64,000 nt of DNA from NCBI RefSeq assembly GCF_001421415.1, contig NZ_LMKH01000023.1, forward strand, positions 382,725 to 446,724, written 5' to 3'. Position numbers and translations under genes: made by a program. The first letter of the stretch is position 1. Each line of letters begins with the position of its first letter. This stretch comes from Sphingomonas sp. Leaf208 (GTDB taxonomy: Bacteria; Pseudomonadota; Alphaproteobacteria; Sphingomonadales; Sphingomonadaceae). Shown in pieces: positions 1 to 10,098 of this stretch. The notes beneath the pieces were generated by a model that was not told where the DNA came from, ran no database searches, and saw only the letters and a program-made list of their open reading frames with translations.

Positions 1-333
1 CGAGCGATCGCGGTAGGGCGACGCGATCGCGTGCGCGAACAGCGCCTGGCCTTGTTTGTAGAGCCCGGCACTCGCGGTCATTGCCGGGTGCAGCGTGAAC
101 ATGCCGTCGAGCTTGACGCCCGTGGCGAAGTCCGCCGCGAGATCGCCGCGCACGCCTGCAAACGCCGGATCGCCGACCGCGCCGATCGTGCCGAGACCAT
201 CGGCGGCGCCGCGCTGGATGATGAACACAAACCTTTTGTCGGTCGCCGCGCGCGCAAAGGCGATGCGCGGTGCGAAGGCGGACGCCAGGACGCCAAGCGT
301 CCCGGTCGAGAGAAAGGAACGACGGTCGAGCAT
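1..333 (-). CDS. DUF1501 family exported protein (3' end beyond window)
   Basis: Only the first 111 codons are present; the gene runs off the left edge. The N-terminus starts MLDRRSFL and continues with a hydrophobic stretch ending near AFAPRIAFARA, a twin-arginine (Tat) type signal, so the product is probably exported folded. It then reads KRFVFIIQRGAADGLG, typical of the start of DUF1501 proteins (sulfatase-like fold, function not established). The ATG lies 2 nt after the stop of the DUF1800 gene, with GGAG just upstream inside that gene, so the two are translationally coupled. DUF1800-DUF1501 pairs are common in proteobacteria, which supports the assignment. The substrate is unknown. Confidence 0.85.
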   Translation of the reverse strand, partial: MLDRRSFLSTGTLGVLASAFAPRIAFARAATDKRFVFIIQRGAADGLGTIGAVGDPAFAGVRGDLAADFATGVKLDGMFTLHPAMTASAGLYKQGQALFAHAIASPYRDRS

Positions 334-335
334 GA

Positions 336-1877
336 CTATCTCCGCAGCGATTCGGGGGCGACGAGCAGCAGCGCGAGCGCCTGTGCCGGGCTCTCCGCGC
401 TTGACAGCCCCTGCGCGGTGGTGGGGCTAAGCGATGCGGGGAACAGGGTCGGCGCCAACGCCCGCGCATCGACTGGCCCAGCGCGTGCCGCGAACCGCTC
501 CGCCGCCTCGACACGTCGCATGATCGCGTCGGGTCCGGCCCAGGCCGCGGCGACGTCGTCATACCCGATCGGCTGCCCCGGCTGCCAGATCGGCTGGCCA
601 AGCTGGTTCATCATCCCCACCGTCACGCCGGGCTGGACCGTCGTCGTACCGAGCGCACGCTGGGTCGAGACATACCATTCCCAGGGCGACTTGAACTTCA
701 CGGGTTGCGCCACCCAAGCCTCGGGCGACGCAACCAGCGCGCGGTACACCGTCGGCAGGTCGCCGCCCGATTTCAGGAACGCCGTTTTCAGCCGCGCGAC
801 CATCGCGGGCGGCGGCGTATCGCCGGCAAAATGGCGCGCGAGCTTGGTCGCGATATGCGTCGCGGTCGCTGGGTGGACGGCAAGATCGGAGAGCACCGCC
901 TGTGCCTGCGCCTCCCCCGCCGCGGGATAGAGCTTGCCCATCACGGTGCGATCGCCGGGCTGATGAACGTCGTCGAGGAACAGGAACGCGCCCGCGCGCG
1001 AATCGTCCTGGATGCGCGCACCGGGACCGCGGCCGATGCCTGCGACCGTCCAGCCGGTCATCGCCCGCGCGAACTCGGTGACGTCGGCCTGGATGTAGCC
1101 GCTGCGGACGCCGAGCGTGTGCAACTCCATGATCTCGCGCGCGAAATTCTCGTTCAGCCCGGTGCGGCGCCGGGTCTTCCGCACCGCGAACGGACTGTCC
1201 GGGCCGATCGACACCGCCTGGTCGAGATACAGCAGCATCGCCGGATGCCGCTCGACCGCGTTCAGCATGTCGGCGAACGTGCCGAGCACATGCGGGCGGA
1301 TCGCCTCGAACTCCATCGGCCCGGCGAGCGCCATCACCTCGAACTTCTCGGTCGAGACCGCGAAATGATTCGCCCAGAAATGCACGAGGCGCTCGACGAA
1401 CGGTGCCTCGCCGGTGAGCGCGGCCATCGTCCGCGCCGCGACCGCCGTGCCGTAATCGTTGCGACTCTGCTTGCCGATGACTTGTCGCGCTTCCTGTCGT
1501 GCGGCCGCGCCTGGATCGATCGCCCCCGGCGCCATGGGGGCCTGAGCCATGCCGGAGGGTGCAACGCCCGGCGACACGGGTGCGGGGCTCATCGCGCCGG
1601 ACATCGTTGGCACGGCAACCGCGGGTTTCCCGTTCATGCCGAGCGCGGCTTTCGCCGTGCGCGGGCCGAATTGCGCCCTGATCGCCTTTTCCTGTGCGTA
1701 ATAGGCGACGAGACCTGTCGAAATGCCCGCCGTGGCCGGCGCGCTCGCGATGACGGGCGGCCGTGCCTCGAACCGTTCGCACTGCGCCAACACCCACTTC
1801 GCCGGATCGCCGACGATAGCATCACCCGGCCTTGCGCCGAGGCCGAACCGATTGAGCGCGATACTGGAAGCAGACAC
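336..1877 (-). CDS. DUF1800 domain-containing protein
   Basis: 513 aa starting at GTG, with AAGGAG 7 nt upstream; an ATG at 1882 is in another frame. The protein begins SIALNRFGLGARPGD and contains FWANHFAVS, LDQAVSIGPDSPFA, NENFAREIMELHTLG and FARAMTGWTV, which are the conserved blocks of the DUF1800 family. A Gly/Ala/Pro/Met-rich segment at about residues 90-130 looks like a linker. No signal peptide is obvious. It is paired with the downstream DUF1501 gene as in many genomes. The biochemical role of the family is not established, so I give none. Confidence 0.88.
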   Translation of the reverse strand: MSASSIALNRFGLGARPGDAIVGDPAKWVLAQCERFEARPPVIASAPATAGISTGLVAYYAQEKAIRAQFGPRTAKAALGMNGKPAVAVPTMSGAMSPAPVSPGVAPSGMAQAPMAPGAIDPGAAARQEARQVIGKQSRNDYGTAVAARTMAALTGEAPFVERLVHFWANHFAVSTEKFEVMALAGPMEFEAIRPHVLGTFADMLNAVERHPAMLLYLDQAVSIGPDSPFAVRKTRRRTGLNENFAREIMELHTLGVRSGYIQADVTEFARAMTGWTVAGIGRGPGARIQDDSRAGAFLFLDDVHQPGDRTVMGKLYPAAGEAQAQAVLSDLAVHPATATHIATKLARHFAGDTPPPAMVARLKTAFLKSGGDLPTVYRALVASPEAWVAQPVKFKSPWEWYVSTQRALGTTTVQPGVTVGMMNQLGQPIWQPGQPIGYDDVAAAWAGPDAIMRRVEAAERFAARAGPVDARALAPTLFPASLSPTTAQGLSSAESPAQALALLLVAPESLRR

Positions 1878-2092
1878 GACATTTCTCCTTCGCGTTCGAG
1901 TGTACGCGACAATTGTCGTGGAAGTATGTCACCCGCCGCGCTGGTCGCATGCAGGGGCCGTTCATCGTTGCAGTTGATGCAATCGCGACGGATCGGTTTG
2001 CAATTGCAACTCATGCTGCACCGCAATATTTCTCTGGCTTGAGAGTTGGGTAAACACCTGGTCCGGCTCGACGCACTTCGGGAGACACGATC

Positions 2093-2386
2093 ATGCGCAC
2101 GACCATCAAGATCATCGCAGCAGCAGCGGCCGCCCTTACCTCGACGATCGGCATGGCCGCCGACGGCAAGCAGAGCTTCGTCCATGAGGGCAGCACCTAC
2201 GTCTATACCTCGACGCAGGACCATGGCCGCCAGGTCATCGATGGCCGTCGCTATCCGTCGGGCCAGAAGTTCCACCTGATCGTTCGCGGCGACCGCGTAT
2301 CGGGTGTCTCGGCCGGCGTCCCGGTCGCGTTCAAGACCAACGAAGCCAATGGCGCGGCTGGCGGCATCGCTTCGGTTACGCGTTGA
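2093..2386 (+). CDS. Small secreted protein, unknown function
   Basis: 97 aa. The first 22 residues form a signal peptide (basic MRTTIK, an Ala-rich hydrophobic core, AMA-like cleavage site near GMAADG), giving a mature periplasmic or secreted protein of about 75 aa. The mature part contains FVHEGSTYVYTS and GRRYPSGQKFHLIVRGDRVSG, suggesting a compact beta-rich fold. GGGAGACACGATC precedes the ATG as a Shine-Dalgarno. A strong hairpin terminator follows. It stands alone, divergent from DUF1800. I do not recognise the family; it resembles short conserved sphingomonad proteins. The reading frame is supported by signal peptide, RBS and terminator together. Confidence 0.8.
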   Translation: MRTTIKIIAAAAAALTSTIGMAADGKQSFVHEGSTYVYTSTQDHGRQVIDGRRYPSGQKFHLIVRGDRVSGVSAGVPVAFKTNEANGAAGGIASVTR

Positions 2387-2410
2387 GCTGAGTTTATCGT
2401 AGGACGGCAT

Positions 2411-2444
2411 GACGGCGGCCGGGCTTCGGTCCGGCCGCCGTTTT
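2411..2444 (+). terminator. Rho-independent terminator after the small secreted protein gene
   Basis: A perfect 10-bp GC stem (2413-2422 with 2431-2440) closes an 8-nt loop containing TTCG and is followed by TTTT. It begins 25 nt after the stop codon of the 97-aa gene. Confidence 0.9.
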
Positions 2445-2484
2445 GCGTTTAAGGTTCCTGTTTGAATGAACTTGCGCACCTTTG

Positions 2485-2598
2485 ACTCCCCTCCCTGAAA
2501 GGGAGGGGTTGGGGGTGGGTCGGCTTCCGTAGCGCGGAACGGACGCGGCAAAAGCTAGCCGACCCGCCCCCAGCCCCTCCCTTCCAGGAAGGGGAGCA
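2485..2598. repeat. Palindromic repeat, CTCCCCTCCCT family, copy 1
   Basis: About 114 bp with a hairpin at each end (CTCCCTGAAAGGGAG at the left, CTCCCTTCCAGGAAGGGGAG at the right) and complementary inner arms rich in GGGGTGGGTCGG / CCGACCCGCCCCCAG. It ends in GGGGAGCA 4 nt from the dgt stop codon. A second copy of the same design lies at 25517-25632. It could act as a transcript 3' end hairpin for dgt. Confidence 0.85.
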
Positions 2599-2602
2599 GA
2601 AG

Positions 2603-3769
2603 TCAGAATCCTTCGGGCAGGTCGATCGGGCCGACCAAGTCACGGTAGCGTGACACCGCGTACCGGTCCGTCATCCCGGCGATAAAGTCGGCGATGTGAC
2701 GGCTGCGGTCGGGATCCTCGGTCGGCAGCCGCTCGCGCCATTCCTCGGGGATCGTCAGCGGGTCGTCATGATAGACCGCGAACAGGCCGGACACGATTCC
2801 GTGCGCCGCATCCGCCGCCGCGAGCTGGCGCGGGTGGTGATAGAGGTTGGCGTACATGAAGCGCTTCAGGTCGCGCTCCGCCTCGCGCATCTCGGGCGAG
2901 AAGCCGACCAGGCACTGGCCCGCATCGCGGACGTCGTCGACGCTGGTGACGCCGCTCGCCGCGATCCGCTGACGCGTCTCGGCGATCAGGTCGTTGACCA
3001 TCGTCCCGATCTGCGTGCGGACGAGCTCGCCGACCAGGCGCTTCGGCTCGATATCGGGAAAGCGGCGGCGCACATCGTCCCAGCCGCGCGCCACCAGCGG
3101 CACCGCGAGCATCTGGTCGAGCGTCAGCAGCCCGGCGCGCAGGCCGTCGTCGATGTCGTGATTGTCGTAAGCGATATCGTCGGCGATCGCTGCGACCTGC
3201 GCTTCGAGGCTCGAGAAACTGGTCAGAGCGAGTGGGTATTTCGCGTCCGCCGTCGCCAGCGCCCAGCCCGGATGCCGCACTGGGCCGTTGTGCTTGGCGA
3301 GGCCTTCGAGCGTTTCCCAGGTCAGGTTCAGCCCATTCCACAACGGGTAAGGCCGCTCGATCGTCATCAACGTGCGCAGCGTGTGGCCGTTGTGATCGAA
3401 GCCACCTTGGCCAGTAAGCGCCGCCTTCAGCGCATCCTCACCGGCATGGCCGAACGGCGGATGGCCGATATCGTGTGCGAGACACAGCGCCTCGGTGAGG
3501 TCCTCGTTCAGCGCCAAGGTCCGCGCGATCGTCCGGCCGATCTGCGCGACCTCGAGGCTGTGCGTCAGGCGGACGCGAAAGTGATCGCCGTCGGGGGCCA
3601 TGAACACCTGGGTCTTGTGGCGCAGGCGACGGAAGCTGATCGAGTGGATGATCCGGTCGCGGTCGCGCTGGAAAGCATCGCGGGGGCCACGGACGGACCC
3701 GTTCTGTTCCTCGTGAAGCCGTCCTTTGCTGCGCGCCGGGTCCGATGCCCAGGGCGCACGGTAGCTCAC
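2603..3769 (-). CDS. dgt: Deoxyguanosinetriphosphate triphosphohydrolase-like protein
   Basis: 388 aa, HD-superfamily dNTP triphosphohydrolase, which releases triphosphate from dGTP and helps set dNTP pools. The N-terminus [16 protein letters not shown] and the motif [20 protein letters not shown] are typical of the family. The HD metal site is visible as RLTHSLEV, then [16 protein letters not shown]. The GTG start overlaps the TGA of the upstream SPOR gene as GTGA, and there is no good independent RBS, so translation is probably coupled. A longer in-frame opening upstream lies inside the SPOR gene and is not used. It is the last gene of the dcw-side transcript, followed by a palindromic repeat. 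Confidence 0.9.
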   Translation of the reverse strand: MSYRAPWASDPARSKGRLHEEQNGSVRGPRDAFQRDRDRIIHSISFRRLRHKTQVFMAPDGDHFRVRLTHSLEVAQIGRTIARTLALNEDLTEALCLAHDIGHPPFGHAGEDALKAALTGQGGFDHNGHTLRTLMTIERPYPLWNGLNLTWETLEGLAKHNGPVRHPGWALATADAKYPLALTSFSSLEAQVAAIADDIAYDNHDIDDGLRAGLLTLDQMLAVPLVARGWDDVRRRFPDIEPKRLVGELVRTQIGTMVNDLIAETRQRIAASGVTSVDDVRDAGQCLVGFSPEMREAERDLKRFMYANLYHHPRQLAAADAAHGIVSGLFAVYHDDPLTIPEEWRERLPTEDPDRSRHIADFIAGMTDRYAVSRYRDLVGPIDLPEGF

Positions 3770-5934
3770 TTGGCCGGCAGCTTCGTGATGATTTCGCCCG
3801 GATCGCTGGTGAAGGTGAACGTCGGGACGCCTTCCTTGGCGAGCTGATTGACGAACGTGCGTGCCTCGGCATCGGTCTTGAACGGGCCGGCGAGCACGCG
3901 GTTGGTCGCCTTCCACGGTGCGGTCCAGCCGCCGCGAGCGCCGAACACGGTCGGAGCCTTGGCCTTCGCCTTCTTCCACGCCTTGGGCAGATCGCCCTCG
4001 GTCGCGCCGGTCGACACCTGCACCCAGGTCCGCGCGGGATTGGCACGCGCGATCCGCTTCTCTTCAGCTGCAGCCTTGTCGGCGGCGAGCTTCTCGGCGG
4101 CGGCAGCCTTTTTGTCGGCCAGCGCCTTCTTGTCGGCAATCGCCTTTTTCGCTGCGGCTTTCTTGTCGAGCGCAGTTTTCTTGTCGGCGGCGAGCTTGTC
4201 CGCAGCCAGCGTCTTGGCAGCGACTGCCTTGGCCGCTGCGTCGCGTTCGGTCTTTGCCTTCGCCTCGGCGAGTACGCGCTCGGAATCATCCGGGACGGGG
4301 ATGGCGGCGGGGGTCACGACCGGCGCGGGATGCATCGGCGCGACGTCGAGCTCGGACGCGGGGATCGACAGGCCCGCGACGATCCGTGCGAGGATCGAGT
4401 CCTCGCTCGCTGCCACCGCGTGGGTGCGCGGCGACGATGTGGCGGCTGCCGGTCCGGGCGTCGACGAACTGGTGAAGCCGGGCGTCGGCGTCTCGGCGCT
4501 CGCGCTCTGCGTTGGGGCGACCTGCTGAACGGGCGCCTGCTGTATCGGAGTCGGTAGCGGCGAAACCGATGGCGCCGCCGCTGCCGAGGCCGCGAGCGCA
4601 TTTGCCGCGCGGGTCGGATCGGTTCGCGCCTGCCCCACCGGGATGGCCGCCATCTGCGTGGCTACGCTCTGCGGAAGCGTACCCGTCGTCGATGGCGCCG
4701 GGACGGTACGAGCGACAGACGATGGGCTCGGCTGGATAGTGGCCGAGACTACCGAGTTCGTTTCCGCAGCCGGATTGGTACGAGTGCGCTGAACCGCAAC
4801 GTTCGGCGACGAATAGCTTGGTTGCGAAGGCTGAACGGTACGCGCCGAGAGCGGCTGCACCGTCTGCATCGGCGCTGCTGCGAGCTGGACGGGGGCAGTG
4901 TACGGGGTCCGAGCCGGAACCGTGGTGAGCGTACGTGGTGCGGTGGTCGTCGGCGGGACCGGTGCCGACGTCGTCACGGGTACTGGTGTTGACGACGGTC
5001 GAGTCACCGCGGCCATCTGGACACGGTCGCGGCTCGATCGGCGATCGCGCTTGTCCTTCTTGCCGGTTGTCGCAGCGACTGTGGGTTGCGGCGTTACGGC
5101 TGCCATCATTACCGGCGCGGTCGGATCTGCGGCTAGAATGCCCAACGGTGGCGCCATCCGTGCATCCGCGAGGCGGGCGGGCGTCGCATGGACTTCGCCG
5201 AAATGGACTGCGAAAGCGCGGTCGCTTGCCGGCAGGTTCGGCAGGCGCTGGAAGAAGGGTTGCAGGCCTTGCGCGGTGCCCGAGGGCATCATCGTGGTGG
5301 CGATCTTCTCGGCGCCGGCGACGTCGCCGTTCATCGCGAGGATGAACGCGCGCGATCGCCATGCGCCACGATCGCTCTTGAGCAGGAGCGGGTTGAGTTG
5401 CTGGATCGCGAGATCGGGCTTTCCTGAGATGCCGAGCGACAGCGCGTAACGCCTGATCGTCTCGTCGTCAGGTGCATCGCGGAGGGCCACGCGGTAATCG
5501 CGTTGTGCCCGATCCTGCTGGCCGATCAGGTCGTAAGCTAGCCCGCGGTCGGCGGCGAAGTTGCGCGGATCGAGGCCGAGACCTTCCGCCTGCGCATAAT
5601 AACGCAGCGCTTCGCCGGGACGCTCAGACCGGACGAGGATCGACGCCATCCCCGCCTTCGCCCGACCATCGCGCGGGTTCACCTTTTCCGCGCGCGCAAA
5701 CAATGCCGCGGCACCGCTAAGATCGCCCAGGCCCATCGAAAGATCGCCCGCCTTGATCAGCGCGTCGATGTTGCGGGGGTTGCTGGCAAGCTGGCGCATC
5801 ACGTCGCCGAGCTTGTCCGCGTCGGTAGTGCCGGGGATCGCCTGCACGACGGCTTGCGCGGACGCGGCGGCTGGCACGGCCGCGAGCACGAGGGCCAGCG
5901 CGGCGGTCAGGAGATGATGGGAGGACCGGGTCAT
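3766..5934 (-). CDS. TPR and SPOR domain protein, secreted
   Basis: 722 aa. A signal peptide (residues 1-28, ending AAASAQA) leads into TPR-like helices at about 40-170 (repeated A/L patterns such as [27 protein letters not shown]). A long Pro/Thr/Ser-rich linker follows, then an Ala/Lys-rich coiled-coil-like stretch at about 575-650, then a C-terminal SPOR domain (WVQVSTGA to [10 protein letters not shown]). SPOR domains bind septal denuded peptidoglycan, so a role at the division site is likely; that fits its place directly after ftsZ. I chose the ATG at 5934 because the signal peptide begins there; an in-frame ATG 17 codons earlier would bury it. Its stop overlaps the dgt start. Confidence 0.82.
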   Translation of the reverse strand: MTRSSHHLLTAALALVLAAVPAAASAQAVVQAIPGTTDADKLGDVMRQLASNPRNIDALIKAGDLSMGLGDLSGAAALFARAEKVNPRDGRAKAGMASILVRSERPGEALRYYAQAEGLGLDPRNFAADRGLAYDLIGQQDRAQRDYRVALRDAPDDETIRRYALSLGISGKPDLAIQQLNPLLLKSDRGAWRSRAFILAMNGDVAGAEKIATTMMPSGTAQGLQPFFQRLPNLPASDRAFAVHFGEVHATPARLADARMAPPLGILAADPTAPVMMAAVTPQPTVAATTGKKDKRDRRSSRDRVQMAAVTRPSSTPVPVTTSAPVPPTTTAPRTLTTVPARTPYTAPVQLAAAPMQTVQPLSARTVQPSQPSYSSPNVAVQRTRTNPAAETNSVVSATIQPSPSSVARTVPAPSTTGTLPQSVATQMAAIPVGQARTDPTRAANALAASAAAAPSVSPLPTPIQQAPVQQVAPTQSASAETPTPGFTSSSTPGPAAATSSPRTHAVAASEDSILARIVAGLSIPASELDVAPMHPAPVVTPAAIPVPDDSERVLAEAKAKTERDAAAKAVAAKTLAADKLAADKKTALDKKAAAKKAIADKKALADKKAAAAEKLAADKAAAEEKRIARANPARTWVQVSTGATEGDLPKAWKKAKAKAPTVFGARGGWTAPWKATNRVLAGPFKTDAEARTFVNQLAKEGVPTFTFTSDPGEIITKLPAK

Positions 5935-6091
5935 GAGGTTCAACTGTCTAGACGCCAGCCCGACCGAACCGGCAATGTCTTGCACGCATACGCGCGGCGA
6001 ACTGGGCTGGGGCGGCGACGAATGCAGGGTTTTGCGTACGCAAGCGCGAAAGCCCTGCTCGACATGCCCTCACTCATCGTCGCCTCTGGCG

Positions 6092-6121
6092 TCTCCCCCT
6101 CTCCCAACGGGAGAGGGGAGG
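6092..6121. repeat. Single hairpin of the CCCTCTCCC repeat family
   Basis: CCCCTCTCCC-AACG-GGGAGAGGGG forms a short hairpin about 50 bp downstream of the ftsZ stop codon. It matches the terminal hairpin of the element inside murD (17086-17191), so it is probably a half or decayed copy. It has no T-run for the ftsZ direction. Confidence 0.65.
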
Positions 6122-6168
6122 TCAGGGCTGGATCGTGCAAGATATTGATAAGTCGAGATGTTTCCGAC

Positions 6169-7746
6169 TTACTGGTTGTTCTGCCGGTGCAGGAAGCGGG
6201 GGATGTCGAGCGGGTCCTGAGGGGCCGCTTCGCCGTCTTCCTTCGCTGCGCCACGTGCCGCGTTCGACATGCGCTCGAACAGCGTACCGCCGAGCTTCAC
6301 GCGCGGTGCGGCCGGAACCGCCTCGGGGGCAGCCTCGGCACCCGGAGCGAGCCAGCGACGACGTGCACCACCTTCGTCCGCAGCCGGCGTCGGCACCGGA
6401 ACAGCCGGCGCGATCGGCGCGCGAGCGGGCGTCACCGACGATGCCGAAGCCGGACGCGCGATCGGACCGCGACCGTAAGGCTCTTCGCCATAGGTGCGCG
6501 GCGCGGGCGCAGGCTGCGGTGCAGGAACAACCGGTGCAGGTGCGGCCTGCGGCACCATCGTCTCGGCACCGAGCACCAGCTCGTCATCCGACTTCGACGC
6601 CGATGGCTCGACTTCCGACGAAGCGTTCAGATCGAGCGGCTCTTCGTCGGCGGACGACGCAGCAGGCGCAGCCGAAGACGCGGCAGGCTCGCTCGGACGG
6701 AACGACGTATTCTCGTCCGTCTTGCGCGATCCGAAGCTGAACGAGCGGGTCGGCTCGGGTGCAACTTCCGGCGGACGCGCATCGGCGTCGATCCCGGTCG
6801 CGACGACCGAGACGCGGATCTTGCCTTCGAGCTCCTGGTTGAATGCCGAACCCCAGATGATGTTCGCATCGGGATCGACCAGGTCGCGGATGTGATTCGC
6901 GGCTTCATCGACTTCGAGCAGGCGCATGTCGTCGCCGCCGGTGATCGAGATGATGACGCCCTTCGCACCGCGCATGCTGACGCCTTCGAGCAGCGGGTTC
7001 GAGATCGCCTTCTGCGCAGCCTCGAGCGCGCGGTTGTCGCCGCTTGCCTCGCCGGTGCCCATCATCGCCTTGCCCATCTCCTGCATCACCGAGCGGACGT
7101 CGGCGAAATCGAGGTTGATGAGGCCCGGCATCACCATCAGGTCGGTGATGCTGCGGACGCCCTGCTGGAGCACCTCGTCCGCCATCGTGAACGCTTCCTT
7201 GAAGGTCGTGTTCGCGTTGGCGATGAGGAACAGATTCTGGTTCGGGATGACGATCAGCGTGTCGACGTACTTCTGCAGCTCGTCGATGCCGCCCTCGGCT
7301 GACTTGGCGCGACGGTTGCCCTCGAACGCGAACGGCTTGGTCACGACACCGACGGTCAGAATGCCCATGTCGCGCGCCGCCTTGGCGATGACCGGCGCTG
7401 CGCCCGTGCCCGTGCCGCCGCCCATGCCGGCGGTGATGAAGCACATGTGCGCGCCTTCGAGCATCTTGGCGAGCTGGTCGATCGTCTCTTCGGCGGCCGC
7501 GCGACCGATCTCGGGACGCGAGCCGGCGCCGAGACCCTGCGTGATCTTGGTGCCGAGCTGGATCCGCTGCGGCGCGGTCGACTGCTTCAACGCCTGCGCG
7601 TCGGTGTTCGCCACGAGGAAGTCGACGCCCTGGACGTCGGCCCGCATCATGTTGGCGATCGCGTTGCCGCCCGCGCCGCCGACGCCGATCACCGCGATGC
7701 GGGGGGCCAGATCGTCCACTTCGGGACTAAGGAATTCGATGCTCAT
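6169..7746 (-). CDS. ftsZ: Cell division protein FtsZ
   Basis: 525 aa tubulin-like GTPase that forms the cytokinetic ring. The GTP-binding signature GGGTGTG is at residues 109-115, with [13 protein letters not shown] at 21-33. The globular domain ends near residue 320 and is followed by a long Ala/Pro/Glu-rich linker of about 170 residues, then the conserved C-terminal peptide [12 protein letters not shown] that contacts FtsA and other partners. Long linkers are usual in alphaproteobacteria. The ATG at 7746 has GGAG 7 nt upstream; an ATG five codons earlier lacks this. A gap of 113 nt separates it from ftsA, the largest gap inside the cluster, so it may have its own promoter. Confidence 0.97.
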   Translation of the reverse strand: MSIEFLSPEVDDLAPRIAVIGVGGAGGNAIANMMRADVQGVDFLVANTDAQALKQSTAPQRIQLGTKITQGLGAGSRPEIGRAAAEETIDQLAKMLEGAHMCFITAGMGGGTGTGAAPVIAKAARDMGILTVGVVTKPFAFEGNRRAKSAEGGIDELQKYVDTLIVIPNQNLFLIANANTTFKEAFTMADEVLQQGVRSITDLMVMPGLINLDFADVRSVMQEMGKAMMGTGEASGDNRALEAAQKAISNPLLEGVSMRGAKGVIISITGGDDMRLLEVDEAANHIRDLVDPDANIIWGSAFNQELEGKIRVSVVATGIDADARPPEVAPEPTRSFSFGSRKTDENTSFRPSEPAASSAAPAASSADEEPLDLNASSEVEPSASKSDDELVLGAETMVPQAAPAPVVPAPQPAPAPRTYGEEPYGRGPIARPASASSVTPARAPIAPAVPVPTPAADEGGARRRWLAPGAEAAPEAVPAAPRVKLGGTLFERMSNAARGAAKEDGEAAPQDPLDIPRFLHRQNNQ

Positions 7747-7859
7747 CGCCGTTCTCCGCACAACCCGGTAGATACGCTACGGCCGGGCCCCTGATTAATC
7801 TGTGTGCACCAACGTCACGGCCTGTTCCAGCCGAAATAACGCCAGCGCCCTCGAAACTC

Positions 7860-9122
7860 TTAATAATTCGCGCGTGCCGCCTGAATCAACTTGCGCATCA
7901 TGCCCATACCCTTTGGCCGATGCACCGTCGTCCGCTGCGGCGCGAGCCCGCGAAGATCGATCGGGTTGGTCGCCGCGTAGAAGGCCAACCCCGCTAGCGT
8001 CGCGAACGCCGGTCCGCCATGCGCTTCCGGCAGCGCGGTCAGACCACGCGGTCGACCGATCCGCACCGACCGCCCGAGCGCCTGTTGCGCATAGTCGGCG
8101 ATGCCCTTCAGCTCGGCCCCGCCGCCGGTCAGCACGACCTGACGCCCGACCGGCCCCTCGAACTTCAGCTTGGTGAGTGCGTTGCGCACCTCACACATCT
8201 GATGCTCGAGCCGCTGGCGGATCACGCCGATCAGCTGCGCCTTGGTGATCTGAGCCCCCTCGCCCGCGCCGTCCTCGGCGGAGATCGGCATGACCGGGAT
8301 CATGTCGTGATTATCGCGGGGGCTGGCGTTGGCCGAGCCGTGGAAGCACTTCATCCGCTCGGCATTCTGCCGCCGCGTCCCGAACGCGCTGGCGATATCA
8401 TCCGTAATGTCCTGCGCGCCGATCGGGATCGAGGTCAGCCCGACCAGCATGCCCCCCGCGAACAGCGACACGTTGGTGATCCCCGCCCCCATCTCGACCA
8501 AAGCGACGCCAAGCTCGCGCTCCTCGTCGCTGAGACAGGCGAGCCCCGTCGCGACCGGCGAGGCAATGATCGACTTCACTTCGAGATGCGCCGACCGCAC
8601 GCACAGATCGAGGTTGCGTACCGGCGAACCATCAGCGGCGACGACATGGATATGCACGCCAAGCCGATCGGCATGCAGACCGAGCGGCGTCTTCACGCCC
8701 GTCAGCCCATCGAGCGTATAAAGCGCCGGTTGCGCGTGCAGCACCATGCGGCCCTGCGGATCGATCGAGTTGCGCCCGGCGGCGAGCAACGCATCGATAT
8801 CCTGCTGCTCGACGCGGTGGCCGCCAAGCTCGAACTCGACCTCGGCGACGTCGGACACGAGCCCGCCGGCCGAGAACCCGACCCAGACGTTCTCGATGTT
8901 GATGCCCGCGATCCGCTCGGCCTGCTCGACCGCCTCGCGCACTGCCGCCTCGGTCGTTGCCATATCGGCGATATAGCCGCGCTTGACGCCGCGGCTCTCG
9001 CGCTGGCCGGTGCCGAGCACGATCAGCTCGCCCCCGTCCCCCTTCTGCGCGATCATCGCCGAAACCTTCGACGACCCGATATCGAGCGCCGTGATCAGCC
9101 CTTCCGGTGCCACCTTCGCCAT
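7860..9122 (-). CDS. ftsA: Cell division protein FtsA
   Basis: 420 aa actin-family ATPase that anchors FtsZ to the membrane. It starts MAKVAPEGLITALDIGSSKVSAMIA (phosphate 1 motif), contains GVALVEMGAGITNVSLFAGG (phosphate 2) and VVLTGGGAELKGI (adenosine motif). The C-terminus MMRKLIQAARANY is a short basic amphipathic helix of the membrane-targeting type. The ATG is 1 nt after the ftsQ stop, with GGGAGGG as SD inside ftsQ. Confidence 0.96.
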   Translation of the reverse strand: MAKVAPEGLITALDIGSSKVSAMIAQKGDGGELIVLGTGQRESRGVKRGYIADMATTEAAVREAVEQAERIAGINIENVWVGFSAGGLVSDVAEVEFELGGHRVEQQDIDALLAAGRNSIDPQGRMVLHAQPALYTLDGLTGVKTPLGLHADRLGVHIHVVAADGSPVRNLDLCVRSAHLEVKSIIASPVATGLACLSDEERELGVALVEMGAGITNVSLFAGGMLVGLTSIPIGAQDITDDIASAFGTRRQNAERMKCFHGSANASPRDNHDMIPVMPISAEDGAGEGAQITKAQLIGVIRQRLEHQMCEVRNALTKLKFEGPVGRQVVLTGGGAELKGIADYAQQALGRSVRIGRPRGLTALPEAHGGPAFATLAGLAFYAATNPIDLRGLAPQRTTVHRPKGMGMMRKLIQAARANY

Positions 9123-9123
9123 G

Positions 9124-10098
9124 TCATCCCTCCCCGCCCGTTACGTTCGCGCCCGCCGTTTGCGACGGATTAGTCGTAGTTTCGCCTGTTGCCGGCACGC
9201 TCGCCCCCGCGCTGGCTGGTGCCGGCACGTCGACGCTGTGCGCCAGGCTCGCACCCGGCTTGCGCGCGACCAGCTTGGTCGGATCGCGCATGTCGAACCG
9301 GATCCAGCCGCGCCCGAGCAGCGGCCGCGCGCCATCCAGCTCGGCGAACTTCACCAGCGCGCGCGGCGCACCGTCTTCGGGCAGCGCCAACGTCTCGCCG
9401 CTCTCGAACGTCAGGTCCCAGCGGCGATTGCCGACCCAGGTCGCCGCCTTCACGCGCGGCTTGAGCGCAGGCGCGGCGGCGAGCAGCGTCTGGTACGACG
9501 CCTCCTGCCGATCCGCACCGGGCCCGATCACCAGCGGCAAATTCGGGATCGCATCCGGCTGGACCGGCTCCAGCAGCACGCCCGACGAATCGATCAGCGT
9601 CAGCTGCCCATTGTCCTGCCACACCGCGGCGGGAGTCCGCTCGACGATATCGACCAGCATCGTGTTGGGCAGCCGCCGCGACACATGAGCGTCCGCGATC
9701 CAGCCATAGCGCAGCAGTTTCTGCCGCACCGCCTCCAGGTCGACCGACAGCATCGACGTCTGGTTCTGCTTGTCCTCCAGCGCGACCGCATAGACCGACA
9801 TCCGGTCCATCCGTTTGAGACCGGTGACCTCGATCTGCTCGACCTTGAAGCCAGCGCGCCCGGCACCCTCGGCCACCGCCGCGCCGATCATGCCGGGAAT
9901 GCCGACCCACGTCGCCGCCGCGATCGCGACTGCACCGCCCGCGCCGAGGATCGACCACGTCGCGATTTTCCGAAGCGTGTCCTCGCTGACCGGGAGCATC
10001 CCGACCAGCCGGTCCATCACCGACACCTTCTTGACCGCGACCTTCCGGCGCGGGGCGGGCCGCTTGGGCGGCGGACCGCGCTTGATCGTGCGGCTCAT
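9124..10098 (-). CDS. ftsQ: Cell division protein FtsQ
   Basis: 324 aa bitopic inner-membrane protein of the divisome that links FtsL/FtsB with early components. A basic Pro/Arg/Lys-rich cytoplasmic N-terminus (1-45) precedes one membrane segment (about 47-75). A POTRA domain follows (about 85-155; VEQIEVTGLKRMD to LPNTMLVDIVERTPAAVW) and then the FtsQ domain. The last 50 residues are Ala/Thr/Pro-rich. The ATG overlaps the ddl stop as ATGA. Confidence 0.95.
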   Translation of the reverse strand: MSRTIKRGPPPKRPAPRRKVAVKKVSVMDRLVGMLPVSEDTLRKIATWSILGAGGAVAIAAATWVGIPGMIGAAVAEGAGRAGFKVEQIEVTGLKRMDRMSVYAVALEDKQNQTSMLSVDLEAVRQKLLRYGWIADAHVSRRLPNTMLVDIVERTPAAVWQDNGQLTLIDSSGVLLEPVQPDAIPNLPLVIGPGADRQEASYQTLLAAAPALKPRVKAATWVGNRRWDLTFESGETLALPEDGAPRALVKFAELDGARPLLGRGWIRFDMRDPTKLVARKPGASLAHSVDVPAPASAGASVPATGETTTNPSQTAGANVTGGEG

